The notes: a model not told the origin generated them from the letters alone. DNA of 64,000 nt from Calliopum simillimum (GCA_951812925.1 OX638369.1:16769329-16833328), one strand, 5' to 3'. Positions 43,501 to 54,689 are shown, numbered from the stretch's first letter. Made by a program: numbers and translations.

Positions 43501-46500
43501 CTCAGTGTGCGCTGATTCACCTTGTTATAGTGTTGGGAGCGTGGGATCGCCAATGCTTTCAACGGGTGTTAATTGTACAGATGCATTTTACATACATATG
43601 TACATATGTATGCACTGAATCTTATTCATGTAGGGGAGATAGGGGAGTTTGTGCAATAGAGGGAGTTGTGCAACACGTCGATGAATGTCAAATGACAGTA
43701 GTTGTCATGTGTTCAACTACTGTCAATTGTTTGTCTCGCTACGATCTAACTTTTTCGCCAGCACTCGTCACGTCAATACATATTCTTCATGTTGATCTTT
43801 ATTATGCGTTGAAAAATTTTTTGGAAAGTTTGATTGACCTCTTGTGTTTGCGGTGTTTTCAGTCATTTGTGGAAGCTGATCATGAAGGTCAGTATATACA
43901 AAACATTTCTTGTGAATATCCTTTCAACTCATGAAAGTAATGACGCAAAAACATTAGATGTATCGATGCCACGGTGGCCATTTTGAATATGTAGAAAGTG
44001 GGGAGTTGCGCTACAAAACGCCACATTTGATAGTTTTCAACCCCGAGCTTACATTTTTCATGCGTATATCGCATTATTTGGGAATAATTCGTATGTTTTA
44101 TGCAATTTGGTGGATTTTCTGCACAGAATTTAGTATTTTTCTTGATTTTATTCGAGATTTTTCGTGATTTTTGTAGATAGTCACCATGCCACGTCGTACG
44201 TATCGTGCGACCAGTAAAGCAGCGAGTGATATCATTGCCTTAGTGGCTGCAATCAAAGGGTTAATTAAAAAAAGAATATTCATCAAATTAAGTAATTTTT
44301 AAAGCTGTGTTGCACAACTCCCTCCGTGTTGCACAACTCCCCAAAACGCGTCTTTTGCGCTAACAAGCATAACTTTTAGATTTTTTATAATTTCAACCGT
44401 ACCCTTTAGCCAGAAGTTGTGTGTTGAGTCAAACTAGGGATTCTATATACTGAGATGCTAAAAAAAAAATGAATTTCATAGTTTTTTTCCCCTGTAACCA
44501 GACCTGTTGCACAACTCCCTATTCTCCCCTACAATAAATAGTTCCAGAGCTATGATGAATAAATTTTTTTGGAGAAATTGATTTTTTCTGCAACATTGTT
44601 TATCTTTTTTAGTTAAATAGATTCTTAAATAATAATCGGTTATTTGACCGATATTATATTATCAACTTAATGCCATAAATTTCACACCGTCAAGAAAACT
44701 TTTTGAGAAGACTGAGTTCAATTTTATTCATTTCTAGCAGAATTTTAGCCAATTCATATTATGACATTCTTTTTGTTCCTGTATATACTTACTACAATAA
44801 TTCCGTTGGTTTTGCGAATTTCGAAATTGTGTTCATTTCCAAATTGCAATGACTTTTAACAGTGAGTCACACGATAAAAAGTAAAAAGTTACTTTGTCAA
44901 CTTCGTATTCTACCTTTGAAGCACCTGTATGTATTTAAAGTTCTTAAAATGTTTTTTTGCGAAGTGGTTATAGTGTATTCCTTAGAAATTCAAGGCTATA
45001 TACAGCCTTAGAGTAAATTATTTGCAATTGGTAAATGTACCACCTTCTAATAGAACACACTTCTCAAACCTTTATACAGTGTCTGCATCAAAAGTATTTA
45101 ATAAGTTGCCTTATGAAATAAGAATATTAAAATCAAGAACATTATTTCTGAAGAATATTAAAGAATAGTTATTTACGATGGATAGTTCACAGGTTAAAGT
45201 GTTGCTATCAAGCATAATTTAAAATTTAAAAAAATATTTAAAAAAAGTTAGATTTTTACCCTGAATTTTCAGTATATCATTGAATATTTTACTTCGGACA
45301 ACAACTATTATCTAAATGTAAAGTCATTCGCCTCTAGTCAATAAATGGCTATAGAATGACCAACATTTTATTTTCTACAAGGCTTTTATTATAAAAATTT
45401 TTTTTCAATTCAAATGAAATAAGAAAATAATAACTAATTTTGAACTCAAATTCGGATGTAGCGTCAAAAAAACGCCAGGGTACAAAAGTTCAATCAATTT
45501 TTTGATCTCGATAAATTTTGCTGACTAATTCAGGGTCACTGATTCCGTTTTTTCCTATCACGTCTGAGATCCGAGTTATCCTTAAAAGTGTAGAAAACGC
45601 TATTTTCAGACATATGGCGTACATCCAGGAAGTAGTATGGTTCACTTTTGTCAGTGGCATTGAATAATCCTGGTCTTCTTCTTTAAAACATAACTTTAAT
45701 TTTACCAATTGGATCATAATTTCCGCAGATATTACTTATTGAAGTAAAGGTATCGGAAATCCCTGTAAAGGGCTATATTAAATTTGTATACCTCTACTTT
45801 AATAAATAAGTACCTGGAGATTTTTCCCTGCTCGGTCAACAATCTGATCTTATTATTTTAGTCGATATTTTTATTCATAGCTATTTTTTGTTACCAAACT
45901 CATTCTACCTAAAATAAATAAATGGGATATGCCACGCATCCAAAATTTTTCGTTTTATGTATCGAAAAGTAAGAGACCTATTGGAAAACAGCGTTTTCTT
46001 CAACTTCAAGCAAGGATATATCAAAATACTGAAGTTTAATGACAGTTCTGCTGATGAAGACGGACTCAGCGTCAAAAAGTACATAAGACATAAAGAGTTC
46101 ACTCCATTTTTTTTTTTGGGGCCTGAGTTATTAATAAAGTTTTTTATTTGGTAAAAAGTGGGCGTGGCAATTATTGAACAACGCCCACTTTTAGTTGTGC
46201 TTTGTATGTATGTATTCTCCCCTGCGGGTAAGGGGTCAGAATATGCCCGAGGTAAGCATGCCTGTCGTAAGAGGCGACTAAAAGCGGGTGACCAGCCAGG
46301 GTGTGGAAGGGCGTAGCGTTGGACAGCGTTGCGCCTTGAAAGAAAACCCACAATGCCCGTAACTGGCACTGACAAGGCGAGTCGATGCCGCCTTAAAATA
46401 AGCATCTTGTCAAAGTCAAAATCCTGAAGCGTCTGACCCAGAGTGGGCGGCTCCCAGGTCAGCGTCTGTTCCAGATTGGACGGCTGAAATTAAAAGTGAA

Positions 46501-49500
46501 TTTGGCCACTATATTTGCACCGCTTGCCGGATCCAGCTTTAAGCTTATAACTTACTGCGTGGGGCGTTGCCGGGAAGATTATACTAATGAAGCATGGATC
46601 GAAAAACGATGGGAAATAACTCTCCAAGTGGTACCCACCAGAGTGTGGTTAATCCACCTGCCTCGGCAGCATGCACATCGGATTTGGAGGTGCAAGAAAC
46701 ATGCATAGTTAGGAATGATTCTCCTATAACTGGAACCAATATGGTTTCTCAAAATTTTAAAATCCTTTCGATGAAAACTCGAACACGCATCGGCTCTTGG
46801 AATGTCCGAACTCTAAGTTGTGCTTTAGATACTCATAATCCAGGCGTGTTACTTATTCGATCCCGCCCACTTTTCGTTTATTACAAGGTATTATTAAACA
46901 GTACCTACAAACCAAATTTCATTCAAATACCTTGTAACATTTGCGAGAAATAGCATTTAACGTATTTTGCTTGTATGGGAGCTTTCACGCGCAACGGCGA
47001 TATTTTAATCCGAATCAGATCAGAGATGCCCTATAGCAAGGAGGCATCCCACAATTAATTTTAGAATGATTTCTTTATTAGTTTTCTTTTTATACCGCAT
47101 TATATTTTTGTGGGCCGTGCCACGCCCTTCAACGAGTTTTTTCAATATAACGGCATATCACATACTAGTCCCTGTTTATAGGGGTAAGACCTCCTTAATT
47201 TTCATCGAAATTGTCGGAGTCGTTTTCGAGTAATATTGATTAAAAAATTTTAAGGGTTAAAAAGTGGGCGTGGCACTTATTCGATCCCGCCCGTTTTTCG
47301 TTTGTTTTTAGGTATTATTAAGCAGTACCCGCTCCCCAAATTTCATTTCAATACCTTGTATGGCTTGCGAGTTATGACCAAATCAAATTTAAAATTTAGG
47401 GTGGTGCCACGCCCCTTGGTGAGCATTTGCGAAGTTCAAACCTTGCTCATTCTTCTTTGTATGTTAATATCTAACATTATCCGAAGTTTCATTAAAATCG
47501 CTATTGCCGTTTCCGAGAAAAGTCTTGCCCGTTCCAAACATACATACATAAGTACATAGGTACATAAGTACATACAATTTTATCTCGTATAAGAAGAGAA
47601 GATATCTAAGGAAGTAATGATCCAATTGAAAAATTGTAAGTCATGGCTTAAAGAAGAACACTAGGGTTATTCACTACCGCTGAGAAAAATGAACCGTACT
47701 ACCTCCAGCATGTACGCTATATGTCTGAATATAGCGTTTTCTACACCTTTAATCGTGGATAACTCGAATCTCAAACGGTTGTCAGAATCAGTTAAATTGA
47801 ATTACACTCTTAGACATGCGGTTGCTGAATCCGGCCTGGGATCCGATTTAACCTGGCTTAAAAGTGCAGAATACGTCTTTTTTCAGGAATATGGCTCTCA
47901 ACCAGGCACCTGTAGCTGTTTGCTTTTCCAATTGAATCATAACTTTCCGACACATCGTGGAGTCAGTTGTAAACTATCCTATACTAATCTTTATAATTTT
48001 TTGCAAATGTTCAAAAACAGCTCAGAACTCCATTTTGTGTAAGTTTTAATAAACAGATTGACGATCTACAAAATAGAAGAAAAATATTTTCCCAAACTTA
48101 AGTAGTAGGTAATCGAGTTTTAAGCAAAATCAGCAACCGCAAAAAAAAAAATAAAAAAATTCGAGATTTCAAAAAAAATTTTTTCTCAAATCGAAATTAC
48201 TTTTCAGTAAAATTGATAAGAACCGATCGCCAATTTGGTGTATTCATCGAAATGCGGAACAACTTAATTTTAATTAAATTCCAATATCGAAGAGAACGTG
48301 GCTGTATTTAACGTTTTAAGAATAACACAGGTTTACGAAAAAAAAAAAAAAATGTCATGGCGTTTTGACCAGACTATGTGTTTCCTAGGGACTTTGACGT
48401 CCTGAATCCGAATCCCGGGTCTGTTTTTTTCCAGAAGGACTGAGAAAAAAGATTTCAAGGTCATATGGAGGTCAAAATGGGGTTCATGTGTCGTTTAGTG
48501 ATAAATTCGCTAAAATTCTGAAACTAATTTTTAATCATTGAGCTCTTAGGTCTTAAAAAGAATATGTGATCAAAAAGGGTATCTCGGAGCTAGTTTCGGA
48601 GATATAGCCATCGGAAGGTCAGAATATATATCTTCTATGAAAACCGATATAAGTTGGCAACCCCTTGATGGATTTAGAAAATATTGGTGTCATATGAAAA
48701 TTATTTTCTTGTTGTTGTTATTTTGTTGTTGTTTTTGTTGTTGGTGTTGTTGATTTATTTGTTGTTGTAATTAAAAAAATTCACAAAATTTCAAAAAAGC
48801 TCAGATCTCGAAAACTATGAATCCAATTGAAAATATGCTCCAAACATTTTTGTAGGCTGTTAAAATATCTTTCATATGACACCAATGTTTTACAAAACCA
48901 TTCAGGGGTTCCCAACTTATAGCGGTTTTCATAGAAGATATATCCGGATCTTCCGATGGCTATATCTCCGAAACTAGGTCCGAGATACCCTTTTTGATCA
49001 CATATTCTTTTAAAGGACTAAAGACTCAATGATAAAAAATTAGTTTCAGAATTTTAGCGAAATTATCACTAAACGACACATGATCTCCAAAAGACCTTGA
49101 AATATTTTTTTCTCAGACGTTCTGGAAAAAAACGGACCTGGAATTCGGATTCAGGACGTCGAAGGCTCTAGGAATCACATAGTCTGGTCAAAACGCCATG
49201 ACATTTTTTTTTTTTTTTGTAAACCTGTGTAATCATCAATATAAAAATGTTGTTACTTTTTTTGGATTTTAAGTGACGATTTTGTGTTTTAAATCTTTCT
49301 TTTCAGAAATTATAAGTGAACTAAACCGTCCCAATTATGCTGATTATGATTATGTTATTGTTGCATTTTTTGCTCATGGCCTAGACGATGATCAAATTCA
49401 AATTGGAGATTTTCGTTTTAATTTACAAAGATTCTTAGTCAGCCCACTTATTAACAATACATCTTTGGAGAACAAATTGAAATGGTTCATTTTGCAGTCT

Positions 49501-49998
49501 TGTGCTGGACGATATGAAGGATCAACAACTGATGGAAATTCTAGAGACAAATACATTCTAAAATCTTTCGCTACTCAAGAAGGTACTTGTATACACATAA
49601 TATATTTATAAAGCATGTTGCTTTAATCTTAATTTGATTTTATTTTTTTATAAAAAAATTTACTTTCGAGTATTTATGAAGAAAAAATGTTGAAAAATAT
49701 ACAATTAACTTTCACATTTCACTTTAATTATTTAGGTTGTGCTGCTTACCGTAAGCTATATACAGCAAGCGAACACTCCTTTGCACTTTTCATTAGAAGA
49801 CTTTGCGAAAATCTTATGCAATACGCACGTTCTGATGATATTTTGTATATATTGAACAAGACTAGGGAAAACGTCGAACAGGAACCTATACCAGGGCCAG
49901 AGGGAAGAATTATTCATCAACAAAGTAGAGACTTTGGCAATCTTGGAGAGACCAGAAAATTCTACTTCACCAGAGGCATTGTAGAAAATGCTGAATAA
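40529..49998 (+). CDS. Divergent short-prodomain caspase
   Basis: Exons 40529-40763, 49307-49582 and 49736-49998. Both junctions are phase 1 (donors G|GTATGT and G|GTACTT; acceptors TTTTCAG and TTTAG), giving 257 residues without stops. The large subunit begins KKGIAIIFN (11-19), with an Arg at 24 where caspases bind substrate Asp. The catalytic His is His102 in FFAHG (usually SHG) and the catalytic Cys is Cys144 in QSCAG (usually QACRG). Their 42-residue spacing equals that of caspase-3. The small subunit starts around AAYRK (Arg176, S1 pocket) and ends ETRKFYFTRG. The p20/p10 linker is short and there is no long prodomain, so it is effector-like. The loss of Ser and Arg near the active site is unusual. 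AATAAA at 50199. I cannot assign orthology. Confidence 0.85.
41892..42474. mobile_element. Tandem dimer of CACAG hairpins, TTA duplication
   Basis: Two head-to-tail hairpins (41892-42179 and 42180-42474) join at CCTGTG|CACAGG. Outer ends are CACAGGCCCAC and GTGGGCCTGTG, flanked by TTA (41889-41891, 42475-42477). Each hairpin has A- or T-runs inside its ends, then ATGCGCGAAAGATCAGACCA and GGGGTCGCTGAATCCGAATA. The 3-bp TWA duplication is typical of PIF/Harbinger-type MITEs. Confidence 0.85.
42520..43442 (-). mobile_element. Internally deleted Tc1/mariner-type element with perfect TIRs
   Basis: AGGGTGTTTTTTTTAGAGGT at 42520 is perfectly inverted at 43423-43442. Encodes an internally deleted transposase on the minus strand. 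Inserted in an A/T-rich TA-containing site within the large palindrome. Perfect ends suggest fairly recent mobilisation. Confidence 0.88.
42625..43331 (-). pseudogene. Internally deleted Tc1/mariner-superfamily transposase
   Basis: From ATG at 43331: NRLTKEQRLQIVQIYFENNG (HTH region), SVREVYRKLRPFYGRHNRPS, then PSTLWKILRKDLGLRPY. At about 42978 the sequence jumps to LHELWFQQDGATCHTA in another frame, followed by NWPPRSCDLTPLDYFLWG and a complete C-terminus RGGHMPEIIFKH-stop. About 130 residues including the first catalytic Asp are missing, so both halves are clean but not joined in frame. About 36 residues separate the second and third Asp. Confidence 0.85.
43633..44529 (+). mobile_element. 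Pogo-like element (vi), word GTTGCACAACTCCCT
   Basis: Ends GGGGAGATAGGGGAGTTTGT and inverse CAACTCCCTATTCTCCCC, with TA at 43631-43632 and 44530-44531. The word AGGGAGTTGTGCAAC occurs at 43660 and inverted at about 44308, 44328 and 44507. A frame at 44187 reads MPRRTYRATSKAASDIIALV, plausible as the N-terminal start of a pogo-type transposase. Core deleted. Confidence 0.8.
45034..45172 (+). pseudogene. LINE RT C-terminal scrap
   Basis: Reads NVPPSNRTHFSNLYTVSASK then VFNKLPYEIRILKSRTLFLK and a stop. The A...FN.LP..IR....F....K pattern is common at the C-terminus of LINE polymerases. Confidence 0.5.
45807..47606 (+). repeat. Composite repeat B, copy 2
   Basis: Colinear with 7686-9136, including the CAGCGTCAAAAAGTACATAA arm (46070), the GGGCGTGGCACTTATTCGAT block (47267) and the end AGAAGAGAAGATATC. 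Interrupted at about 46195-46845 by a LINE 5' end. Confidence 0.65.
46195..46845 (+). pseudogene. RTE-like LINE 5' end with start of endonuclease
   Basis: Opens with the conserved 5' segment CATGCCTGTCGTAAGAGGCG (46258). Near its right end it encodes MKTRTRIGSWNVRTLS, the first motif of the AP-endonuclease domain (R.G.WN.RT), then stops. So this is a 3'-truncated fragment, unusual for LINEs and suggesting deletion. The family may be that of the 3' fragments at 9890 and 50273. Confidence 0.65.
48326..49229. mobile_element. CACAG hairpin, TAA duplication
   Basis: Ends CACAGGTTTACG and TGTAAACCTGTG, flanked by TAA (48323-48325, 49230-49232). Arms of about 370 bp: CATGGCGTTTTGACCAGACT, GACGTCCTGAATCCGAAT, GGCTATATCTCCGAAACTAG and inverses. 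The loop contains a GTT-rich microsatellite (48711-48770). It sits 77 bp before caspase exon 2. Confidence 0.9.
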
Positions 49999-50198
49999 CT
50001 TAATTTTTGACGAAACACAACAATTCAAGAGTATATTCACTCCCATTATGAATATGCGATATACATTTTTAGCATGAAGAGAAAGAAATCTATTTTTGTG
50101 AAACCCGAGCGAAGGAGAGTCCATTTCGAGTCGGAACAGCTGAAATTACAAAAAATTAAAAAAACTGTTTTTTATCAATTTGGACATCAAGCCCATCT

Positions 50199-50204
50199 AA
50201 TAAA
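50199..50204 (+). other. Caspase polyadenylation signal AATAAA
   Basis: First canonical AATAAA, 201 bp after the caspase stop codon. Confidence 0.6.
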
Positions 50205-50272
50205 ACTATATTATTTCAATCTCTTTAATATGTCGTTGTTTTAATCTTTTTTATTTGAAAATTCACAAGCTT

Positions 50273-50361
50273 AGAGCAGGCGGAAGTCGTGGAAAGCCAT
50301 CGCAAAAGATCACATTAGACGTAGACGTTTTATTTTGGCTCCATGCTACTCCCAGATGTAA
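50273..50361 (+). pseudogene. RTE-like LINE 3' scrap
   Basis: One frame reads KSWKAIAKDHIRRRRFILAP then CYSQM-stop, matching KSWQEIKVIARDRDEWRCFI at 10410-10485. Confidence 0.6.
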
Positions 50362-51109
50362 TCTATATATAAATAGGCAAACGAAATCGGTTCAGTCCCT
50401 GTTTCTATACCTAAATCTTAACCGATTAGCTTGACTTTTGTTTTGTTGAAAAGGTTGTGAGGAGGAGCAGTGCATAGGACAATGTTTTTTTAAGTGGGCG
50501 GTGCCACGCCCCTAAATAGAAAAAACGCTCTCACGGCTAAATCGCTGCATCGATTTTAACGAAATTTAGTATGAAGATAGGGTTAGCACTAAGAAACGAT
50601 GATATGGCCATTATGTTTTTCAGTGGGCGGTGCCACGCCTCTAAATGAAAGAAACGCTCTCACACCTAAACCGCTGAATCGATTTCAACGAAATTTGGTA
50701 TGGAGATAGGGTTAGCACTAAGAAACGATAATATGAGCATTATGTTTTTCAGTGGGCGGTGCCACGCTCCTAAATGGAAAAAAACGCTCTCACGGCGAAA
50801 ATACTGCATACGATTTTTATGAAATTTGGTGTAGATATAGAGTTAGCACTATATAGCATGATTGATTTTTATGAATTTTGGTATAGAAAGATATCAAAAA
50901 CTGTTTGCTCTTAGTAGGAGTTACACGCCTCTAAATGGAAAGTACGATATTGCAACATAGCTGCTGCACCGATGCAGATAACGCTAACCCTAAGGAAGAA
51001 TATTAAAAGCTTTTTATGTTTTATCGCCCAAGGAAGGGTAAAAAAACTTTTTCCTTTATTTTATGGTCAAATCGAAATGGTCGAATTTCGGCCACAAGGC
51101 GAACTCTAG
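50362..51109 (+). mobile_element. Non-autonomous Helitron family C, copy 2
   Basis: Begins A|TCTATATATAAATAGGCA and ends GGCCACAAGGCGAACTCTAG|T, with the same 3' hairpin and internal GTGGGCGGTGCCACG repeats as 29584-30342. Lies about 150 bp beyond the caspase polyadenylation signal. Confidence 0.85.
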
Positions 51110-51426
51110 TGAATTTTATTGAGATCAGCTAGAGTTTTTGAAAACAAAAAGCGTTTGCATCAAAAAAAAACAAAAACCATTACGAGTGAACCCAAGTATT
51201 AAGGATGTAGTAAGCTGGATTCCAAGGAACTCAAGCTGATGCGTATGCCTAGCTCTTTTTTACAAAATAGTTTACGTTGAGGTCTTCAGAGAGTAACAAT
51301 TTAAAATTCTTTCGAACTCAAAACGTTAATGGAATTTTATTTTTTCTGGTTTTTATTTGTGTTGATCTCTGTGATATTTTGACAAAACAATTTTTCAAGA
51401 GAGCTAAAAATCTGCTTTTCTAGATC
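51110..51426. other. Gene-free stretch
   Basis: No feature recognised. Confidence 0.4.
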
Positions 51427-52330
51427 ACCCAGGGTATATTTTATTTGTCCTTCCGTTTGTAACGTAGAGAATTAGGCGTGGCAGCTATTGAAAAGTATGT
51501 ATATATGAAGAACTCCACGCCAAGTGTACCAAAAAAAATTTTTTTTTCTCCGATTTCGCTCAAATTTGGCAATAAGGTAGATCTGGTGTGCAAGAAGAAC
51601 AATCCGGGAGGATATGGTCCTAATACCATTTGTTGTTAAAATACAGGGTGTTGAAGATGGCGTTTTTAGTCATTTTCATGAAAAGGGTGTTTTTTCAAAA
51701 ATTTATAGCTTACACTAAAGTTTGTAAATTAATAAATCTATGTTAATGGTCCCATTCATTTTGAAGTGTTCTTTTTATAAAAAAATATTTCTTGGTGAAA
51801 ACATTTTTTTTTCACCAAAATTTTTTACACTTAAAAATACTTTTGAATTTTTTTAAAAAAAAGCCCCTTCGATTTTTTTTAAAAGTACTTTGCATTTTTT
51901 TCACCAAGAAATATTTTTTTATAAAAAGAACACTTCAAAATGAATGGGACTATTAACATAGATTTATTAATTTACAAACTTTAGTGTAAGCTATAAATTT
52001 TTGAAAAAACACCCTTTTCATGAAAATGACTAAAAACGCCATCTTCAACACCCTGTATTTTAACAACAAATTGTATTAGGACCAAATCCTCCCGGATTGT
52101 TCTTTTTGCACATCGGATCTACCTTATTGCCAAATTTGAGCGAAATCGGAGAAAAACAATTTTTTTTTTGTTACACTTGGCGTGGAGTGCTTCATATATA
52201 TATTCTTGATCAGCGTCATCTCCTGAATCGATATAGCCATGTCCGTCTGTCTGACTGGCTGGGTGTGCGTGGAAATACATTTTTTGGGAAAACAGAGCAA
52301 GTAGTGGAGTCAATAAAGCCAAAAAACAGC
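51427..52330 (-). repeat. Repeat family A, copy 3, interrupted by a hairpin
   Basis: Left part CACCCAGGGTATATTTTATT then TGTCCTTCCGTTTGTAACG. Right part TTGATCAGCGTCATCTCCTG then ATCGATATAGCCATGTCCG. The hairpin 51505-52194 separates them within a TATATA tract. Confidence 0.65.
51505..52194. repeat. 690-bp hairpin in repeat A
   Basis: TGAAGAACTCCACGCCAAGT at 51505 is inverted at 52171-52194. Pairing continues through TACAGGGTGTTGAAGATGGC (51644, inverted to about 52058) to the centre near 51850. Nearly perfect arms, no coding. Confidence 0.85.
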
Positions 52331-53025
52331 CAAAATGAGGAAGTCTTCAAGAACAGCTCCGATTTTGATGTTTTTTTTTTTAAATTTACTTTTTTTTTCA
52401 TATAAAATCGGAAACATTTTTGAGCGTGGTCGGAATTACATAATTTTTAAACAATATTTAAGAAACTAATGTTTTCATAAAAAAAAAAATTTTTTTAAAA
52501 AAATAAAACAGACAAAAATCAAAATAGACATTTTATATATATTTGGCGATTCTAAATCCGAGACTAGTATTAGCATTGCTGTATCTTGTATGGTTTCTGA
52601 GATATCTTCTCTTTCTATAGGGTCTAAAATTGTGTACACAAAAACTGTTGCCATGTTTTTTTTCAAAAACGGATATAGAGATTTTAATTAAACTTTGGAA
52701 AATGATGCGCATTACCATATAAGGCATTAATAGTCAGTAGTTGTGCACTAATTTTCATCAAAAAATTTTATGCGGTTCAAAAGATATGACCACATCAAAT
52801 TTAAAGTTTAGGACAGTGCCACGCCTCTTCATAAGTGTATACTAAGTCAAAATCTATCTCATTCTTTCACTCAATTCATTCGATTTTTTTTTTGGGAATT
52901 CCTCCCGCAAACGGAACAGTAACGGATCCGTAACGGATAAAAAAGCGGAGATATTAAACGTTTGGCACACTGGGCTTCCTCATTTTGCCTGTTTTTTGGC
53001 TTTATTGACTCCACTAACATATCAA
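52307..53025. repeat. Inverted pair around AT-rich DNA
   Basis: AGTGGAGTCAATAAAGCCAA then AAAACAG (about 52309) recurs inverted at 52985-53015. Between lie AT-rich sequence and a piece with ATCCGAGA and GATATCTTCTC words. No gene. Confidence 0.5.
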
Positions 53026-53412
53026 CCCGATAGAAAATCAGAAGATAATGTCTTGAATGTTGGTTGTCGAAAACTTCTGGAATTGTTTGAAAATTATGCA
53101 GGGGTGATTCTATATGGAAGATTGAAGAATGCTGACAACAACTTTACTTTTTTAGTTTCATATACCATCGAAAGCTAATTTCATTTCATTTCATTTGTTA
53201 GACAAGAAATTTTCTTTTACATAAATTGATATTAAAACAAGAAATATATATTTTTTTTAACAGAAATCTTATTCATATTTACTTTTATTACAAACATGTT
53301 AAACATTATTGGTTTTTTATGAATAAATTAATTTTTTTATGAAACACTTCCCAATTAAACTTTTAATCGTAACTTAAGAGATTTGGTTATTTGACACTAA
53401 CCATTTTCTTGA

Positions 53413-53996
53413 AAAATGTTTGGTGTTTTCAGCAACCTATTTTGTGTTCTTCATAATCCTTTTTATCAGAGCCCCAATATCTTTCGATGAGTCTGAGCTC
53501 CGGGCAGTTAGGAAGATTTGCATATCTAGGTACAAATTCTACATTGTTCTTTTCATTCTGTAGGTTTGCTGTAATGGCATGAAACCAAATCTGGCCAAAA
53601 AAAATTTGATACCTCATGCTGTCTAATAAATGGTAAAAGACGTCCTGGATGTATATTTTGGTGTTAGTCGCCCCAGTTGAAACAAATGAACTTCTTTGCC
53701 TACCGCAGCTGTAGATTGCCTGCCATACCAAAAACTTTTTGGTAACTTCGTCTGTTTTTGGGCTTAAACTCTTCAAGAACATTTTCTGTATGATCTGCAA
53801 CATAAAAATCGACATCTGAAAGCTGCGAAAAGTCACCAAGTACGTAAGTCTCATCGTCCATAATGCAACAGTCAAATTTTTCAATGAATTCTCGGTAAAG
53901 TATTCTTTTTGAAATTTCTGTCCGGAACTTTCTGGACTTTAAATGACTAAAGCCCTTCCTCCTTTTCAACTTTTCTAAGTAATAGAACAATAACAC
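53413..53996 (-). pseudogene. Tc1-like transposase C-terminal remnant
   Basis: In two frames: KFDCCIMDDETYVLGDFSQL (first catalytic Asp), KKFLVWQAIYSCGRQRSSFV then STGATNTKIYIQ, then FGQIWFHAITANLQ where the second Asp motif is eroded, and LPNCPELRLIERYWGSDKKD containing the third acidic residue. Frameshifted near 53700. Related to 33218-33655. Confidence 0.75.
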
Positions 53997-54040
53997 AGCA
54001 CATTAATGATTTTTTTGCAGGGCAGCTGAAGTTATTTTGC

Positions 54041-54485
54041 GAAGCAACTTTCGACATAGAATCCAAATCCGAGGTCAGACTTGACCCATCAGCTCTAGAT
54101 TTTGAGATATTTGAGGTTGAAAAATGAGCCTTTAAAAGTGTCCTACGATGCTTTCTTCAAAAGTTATGGTCGATTTAAGACGACATCATAAAATTCATAA
54201 ACTGCTTCGGGTTATTCGTTATATAGGATTTCATGATATCATCTTGATTCGGCCATAACTTTTGAAGGAACCATCGTACGACATTTTTTAAGAACCCATT
54301 TTGAAGAGAAAGATTAGCACTACGTGATGAATTATTTAAAAAAAATGAAAAATAGATTTGTGCAGTCAGCATCTAACCTCAAAAATTATCGCATTCGAGT
54401 TTTTAACCTCAAATATCTCAAAATCTAGGGCTGATGGGCCAACTCTGAAATCAGACTCGGATTCTACGTAGAAAGTCCCTTTGGA
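54041..54485. repeat. 445-bp hairpin with ATCCGAG core
   Basis: GAAGCAACTTTCGACATAGA then ATCCAAATCCGAGGTCAGAC on the left pairs with the inverse on the right. The inner arms GAAAGTTATGGTCGA / GGCCATAACTTTTGAA-type also pair. Motif resembles the CACAG-hairpin core. Confidence 0.65.
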
Positions 54486-54689
54486 GTTGACAAAAAACTT
54501 CCATGCAACAATCAAAAACCCATTATTTGTTGTGCAGTGTAATGCATAATATTTAAAATTTCTCAAATCTATTAATTTTAACTATAATATTATGAAAGAA
54601 ATAGTGAAATTGAAACCAGAGAGATACTTAGGAATATCTGGAATTAATTTAAGAGAAGTATCGAAAGACTTGTTTTAATGCCCTACACC

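Larger units (their letters stand above)
45440..47880. repeat. CACAG-type hairpin split by repeat B
   Basis: Left arm 45540-45795 (TCTGAGATCCGAGTTATCCT, ATGGCGTACATCC, ATTGGATCATAA) and right arm 47607-47800 (GATCCAATTG, ATGTACGCTATATG, GTGGATAACTCGAATCTCA) pair, and both match the intact hairpin at 61262-61876. Repeat B (45807-47606) sits at the hairpin centre. A further diverged arm continues at 47810-47960. Confidence 0.7.

Noticed and set aside
45905..46405. 166-codon minus frame
   Set aside because: It crosses the boundary between repeat B and the LINE 5' segment; an accidental fusion of repeat sequence.
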